This document shows positions 60,624-64,000 of a stretch of DNA of 64,000 nt, piece by piece. Below the pieces are notes generated by a model, which was not told the origin of the DNA, ran no database searches, and worked only from the letters and a program-made list of their open reading frames with translations. A program made the position numbers and the translations under genes. Each line of letters begins with the position of its first letter. The first letter of the stretch is position 1. Source of the stretch: Populus alba (lineage: Eukaryota; Streptophyta; Magnoliopsida; Malpighiales; Salicaceae); the NCBI RefSeq assembly GCF_005239225.2, contig NC_133297.1:7014392-7078391 (forward strand). Direction: 5' to 3'.

Positions 60624-62294
60624 GTTATTGCTATAAAGAAACCATGGAAATTAAAAACGAAGTTAAATGAAAGGAAAACACAAAAAAAAAACCATGATTA
60701 GTACATGATCATGGCCAAGTGAAGGAAAACACAAGGATAGAGAAAATCTTAATGACATGTGGTTTCTAAAGAAACCATGCAAACATAGGGATAATAAGTA
60801 ATTCAAAAACAAAACGTAATGAAATTAAGTGCTGGCCAAAGATTAATTCGCTTGTAAGGTGAAGGAATTACATTAGACTAAAATCTTTGATATATCATGA
60901 GACATGATGACAGGGCATGCTTAGCTAAAAACAAAACTCCTTGGTTCAGGAGAGGATGAAGATATAACAATAAAAGATCAAGCAATTAAAAAAAAGACAT
61001 TATATGTTGCTAAACACATAAATACCATAACCATGATTACGCATGCAAGGAAATAGAAATGCATAAAGTAAATAACAGAAAGGCACAAAACAAACCTGAG
61101 AAAACACCAACGATAAATAAAAGTGGCCGTTTTAAAAGATCTGAAAGACAAAGTTAAATTTTGATGAATATGTGCAAGAATAAAAACGAAAAGACACGCG
61201 GGATAAGACCTAGAGAATGAGGCATGAAAAAATAAACAAAAATAAAAATAAAAGATGAGGCAGCATGTTTAGGTAAAAGAAATTAAGATCACAATCACAG
61301 CAAGCGCTTAAAAAAAAAACACCAAAGAAAAAAAAAGAAAAAAAGCAAGAACAATCTTTGTAATTTGTTTAATGAGACTGTCATGTGTCCTGCAATGTTT
61401 TTTTAAAAAATTTAATTTTCGAAATTGTCCTATAACCCATAGCTTGACTCATGCAAACATTGCTAAAAACACTAAGGACTCGTGACCTGCTTTCTACATA
61501 TGAACATTAGGCATGTGAAATCTATTGCAAGCTCATGCCCCAAACGAATAATAAAAATTAATCTAACCTCATCATAAAAGTATAAAATCCTATGTTATTT
61601 CATGAAATGTCACCCACACCATCAACATATGTATAGCAGCCATGAAGAAAAAGTGTCTATTTGTACAAACCAACAAACACCTTGAATTTCTCTTTTCATA
61701 TCAGATGTAAAACGATATTATATCAGAGTGATCTGAGAAGCATAGCAGGACAAAAAATGAATAACATTTATGGAAAAATAAGCATATTATATAGTTGATA
61801 GGGCATGAATTTTGATCCAAAAGTAAAAATATTTTTTAAATTAGCTTTTGATCAATCTCTCCAAACAAAAACAAAAACAAAAATAATATGTTTCTCGAGT
61901 GTCCATCTGATTTAAAAAGGTTTAAGTCTTTTTATATTTATTATTTTTATATCAAACACTAACAAAAATTACAGACTTCGTGGGTGTTTGTTTACGTGGA
62001 CGAATTTACTTTTTACAATATTTGTTTTTTACTTGAAAAAAAATATTAAATTAATATTTTTAATATATTCTCAAATACTCTTAAAAAACCATCATACACA
62101 ACCTTACAACCTCACCAGAGACAAAGTTTAATTTCATACGGTATCAATAAATTATGTTATCCTGTTTATCGTGTACAGGCTACGCCACAAAGTTAATTCA
62201 TATACAGCTTTCATGGCTTGATTTGTCACAAAGGATTGTTCAGCCCAAAGATTTATAAAAAATGAGATCGGAAAAAATACACTTGTCTTATCGT

Positions 62295-62394
62295 ATTTTT
62301 TCCACGTTAGATGGCGTGATATCTATCCACTTTCTAGGAACACCAAATTAATATTCAAGCTACCACCTAAAAAGAATTAATTAAGCTCTTTTAA
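62295..62394. repeat. Direct repeat X, copy 1
   Basis: One hundred bases starting 'attttttccacgttagatgg' that recur at 62787-62886 with only two mismatches, offset 492 bases. Confidence 0.85.
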
Positions 62395-62786
62395 TACCTG
62401 TTTGTGATATTTTAATACATAATTATCATTATTAATTTGTCAATTCATCAAAAAACGTTCCTGCACCTAAAAAAACAAAAGGTCTTAATGAATATAATAT
62501 AATATAATCCAAGCTTCAATCAAAGCTCGATTCATCCATTACTTTAAGACCTCAAAAGTAATACCTGTTTATTTAATATGCCCGATTCATCCAAGCTTGG
62601 TGAGGGGTCCATGAAACACGGAGTCATCCATTATATATCGAAGCTTTTGCTTCATTCAAGGCAAGATCCCCATGTGCATGTTCTCATTGACCATTGCCCC
62701 GTGATATTTTCAGGTACACATATCCCACCCGACACCGTTTACCATTTACAACATCAAGACCGTCAAACCGCAGTCCTCAATCTTTT

Positions 62787-62886
62787 ATTTTTTCCACGTT
62801 AGATGGCGTGCTATCTATCCACTTTCTAGGAACACCAAATTAATATTCAAGCTACCAACTAAAAAGAATTAATTAAGCTCTTTTAA
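62787..62886. repeat. Direct repeat X, copy 2
   Basis: Second copy of the block at 62295-62394. The DNA between the copies also holds a partly repeated 'cgattcatcca' phrase (about 62529 and 62583), so a larger segmental duplication has partly decayed. Confidence 0.85.
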
Positions 62887-62929
62887 AAGGCAGACTCCAG
62901 TTTCCTTTCGAGCCTTTTGAATCATAAAA

Positions 62930-63067
62930 GCAAGATGGATCGCTAGTGCGTAGCCCCTACCAAAAAAAATGTTAAAAAGCCAGCAATCCATGCCGTGCTT
63001 TCTGTGGGCAAAAATGCTGATTTTCCTCTGCAAGTTGGCATTCTTCGGTCACTTTCTTGTGGCAACA
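62930..63067. repeat. Direct repeat Y, copy 1
   Basis: About 138 bases starting 'gcaagatggatcgctagtgc'. It recurs at 63090-63227 with scattered mismatches, offset 160 bases, so the two copies are nearly adjacent. Confidence 0.85.
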
Positions 63068-63089
63068 GTCTACCACTGGCATCAATCTC

Positions 63090-63227
63090 GCAAGATGGAT
63101 CGCTAGTGCCTAGTGCCTACCAAGAAAAATGTTAAAAAGCCAGCAATCCACATCGTGCTTTCTGTGGGCAAAAATGTTGATTTTCCAGGCAAGTTGGCAT
63201 TCTTCGGTCACTTTCTTGTTGCAGCAG
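63090..63227. repeat. Direct repeat Y, copy 2
   Basis: Second copy of the block at 62930-63067. It ends about 15 bases before the TATA-like sequence at 63242. The duplication may have doubled part of a promoter. Confidence 0.85.
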
Positions 63228-63619
63228 TTTCCAGCCCTCGCATATATATACTTGCCATCCCATTTTCCTTTCAACAAATCAGCCACAATCTAAAAAAAAG
63301 AAGAAGTTGTTTTTCAATCTTGGAAGTCCAACTTCTCATCACAGCAAATCATCAGTTTTCTCAAATGAGTCTCATCAAGAATCACAAACCTTGTCCAGTG
63401 ATTGAAGTTGCATATTCCTCACCCTTTCTCTCCGCCTATTCCCTTCTCTCTACGGCTTCTTTGTCATTGTCCTCCACATGTCCACCATCAAATGGCATGC
63501 AGCTCACATGATCAGCACCTCTCTAATAACAATATTTCAAGCATCAGTTTACGGATTCCTACTCTTCCACTCTCGTTCCTCTTCCTACAGGTGCGGGCAG
63601 CATACTATTATAGGGGATC

Positions 63620-63965
63620 CTCCCACTGCACTGGAAACTTAAAGAGATATTTAGCACTGGTGTTGTGCTTGGAGGTTACTTGGCCCTGATGACAGTATTG
63701 TTCTTCTGGATTATGAAAGACACAGACTTCTTCTCAGCTTGTGTTTCCCTTTATTTAGATTTTATATATTTATATGATTTTCGTAAGACAGGATAAGTTT
63801 TGTGCAAGATCACTGAGAGATAGCAAATATGAAATGATGGCGGCCTTGCACTTGCAAGTGAGTATTGTGAGCCAGGCCCTCATTTTCGTCAGACGATCCC
63901 GCAGCTGGTCTTTCGTTGAACGTCCTGGACTTCTTCTTGTCAGTGCGTTTGTAATCGCTCAGCTG
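63620..63965 (+). pseudogene. Plasma-membrane H+-ATPase (P-type, AHA) gene fragment, 5'-truncated
   Basis: The proton pump of the plant plasma membrane. Two exon pieces are visible: 63632-63689, continuing [20 protein letters not shown] and [12 protein letters not shown] up to about 63700, and 63792-63965, with [30 protein letters not shown] and SAFVIAQL before a GT donor. These belong to the C-terminal membrane segments of AHA pumps. No preceding exons (ATPase core, DKTGT site) are present upstream, and the frame meets a stop just before the first piece. The first donor is not GT (TCA|GCTTGT), and a conserved Thr is replaced by Arg before SRSW. It is probably a dead fragment, although the gene continues beyond the window edge. 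Confidence 0.7.
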
Positions 63966-64000
63966 GTAAGGATTCATCTTATCCGCCAATCGCTACTTAA

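Larger units (their letters stand above)
52080..60700 (-). mobile_element. Autonomous-type Helitron with RepHel and RPA genes
   Basis: The 3' end is at the left: CTAG at 52080-52083 and a hairpin at 52091-52110, with the same stem as the small units and one loop base changed. On the minus strand it carries a RepHel gene (60623 to 55706) followed by an RPA1-like gene (55523 to 53145), the gene order known for plant Helitrons. The 5' TC end was not located; it lies right of the RepHel start, so the right limit given is a minimum. The RPA gene looks intact, whereas RepHel is broken by frameshifts. Confidence 0.85.
60701..63364. other. Region right of the Helitron genes
   Basis: No confident gene. 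The left part (to about 62100) is AT-rich and probably includes the undetected 5' end of the Helitron. The right part has two pairs of direct duplications, annotated separately. A TATATATA box at about 63242-63249 followed by a leader-like stretch suggests a promoter. A frame of 49 codons begins at 63365 but carries no domain. Confidence 0.5.

Noticed and set aside
60700..62300. Search for the 5' TC end of the large Helitron
   Set aside because: No candidate matched the TCTAAAACG start of the small units or stood out otherwise, so no boundary is claimed.

Overview
The window is plant nuclear DNA. It is AT-rich, with intron-bearing genes separated by long intergenic stretches full of small transposon remnants. 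Gene content, the tRNA-type SINEs and the dispersed AT-rich repeats suggest a woody eudicot of the Salicaceae (Populus or Salix type). The species is inferred, not proven.

Left half, 1-40.3 kb: a host gene block. In order it holds a group IIe WRKY factor (3001-4315, +), an organellar PPR protein (5620-7947, -), ketopantoate hydroxymethyltransferase of the pantothenate/CoA pathway (9284-12467, -), a prolyl-iminopeptidase-type alpha/beta hydrolase with ten exons and one GC-AG intron (14985-18638, +), a group IIc WRKY factor (22097-23947, +), a LEA14-type desiccation protein with ABRE, DRE and TATA elements just upstream (29568-30775, +), a broken NHL/LEA_2 relative (about 32080-32534, +) and an ATL-type RING-H2 E3 ligase (39602-40219, +). 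From memory, the same neighbours occur in two paralogous Arabidopsis segments (around At2g46110-46160 and At3g61520-61550), so this looks like a conserved ancestral block expanded by transposon insertions.

40.3-47 kb: a multiply frameshifted methyltransferase-like pseudogene (about 41.2-42.5 kb), then AT-rich DNA with no gene.

47-60.7 kb or beyond: a Helitron locus read on the minus strand. Three almost identical units of about 1.68 kb lie head to tail. Each ends in a GC-rich hairpin plus CTAG, and the row abuts the 3' end of a large element carrying a RepHel gene (HUH replication initiator fused to a PIF1-type helicase) and an intact eight-exon RPA1-like gene. All junctions share one six-base spacer. 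The RepHel frame is broken nine times, always by one extra base in a homopolymer. This locus is the most unusual part of the window.

60.7-64 kb: two sets of short direct duplications and, at the right edge, a 5'-truncated piece of a plasma-membrane H+-ATPase gene.

Exon limits were chosen by hand from GT/GC-AG sites, reading-frame phase and family similarity. No alignment or database search was run.
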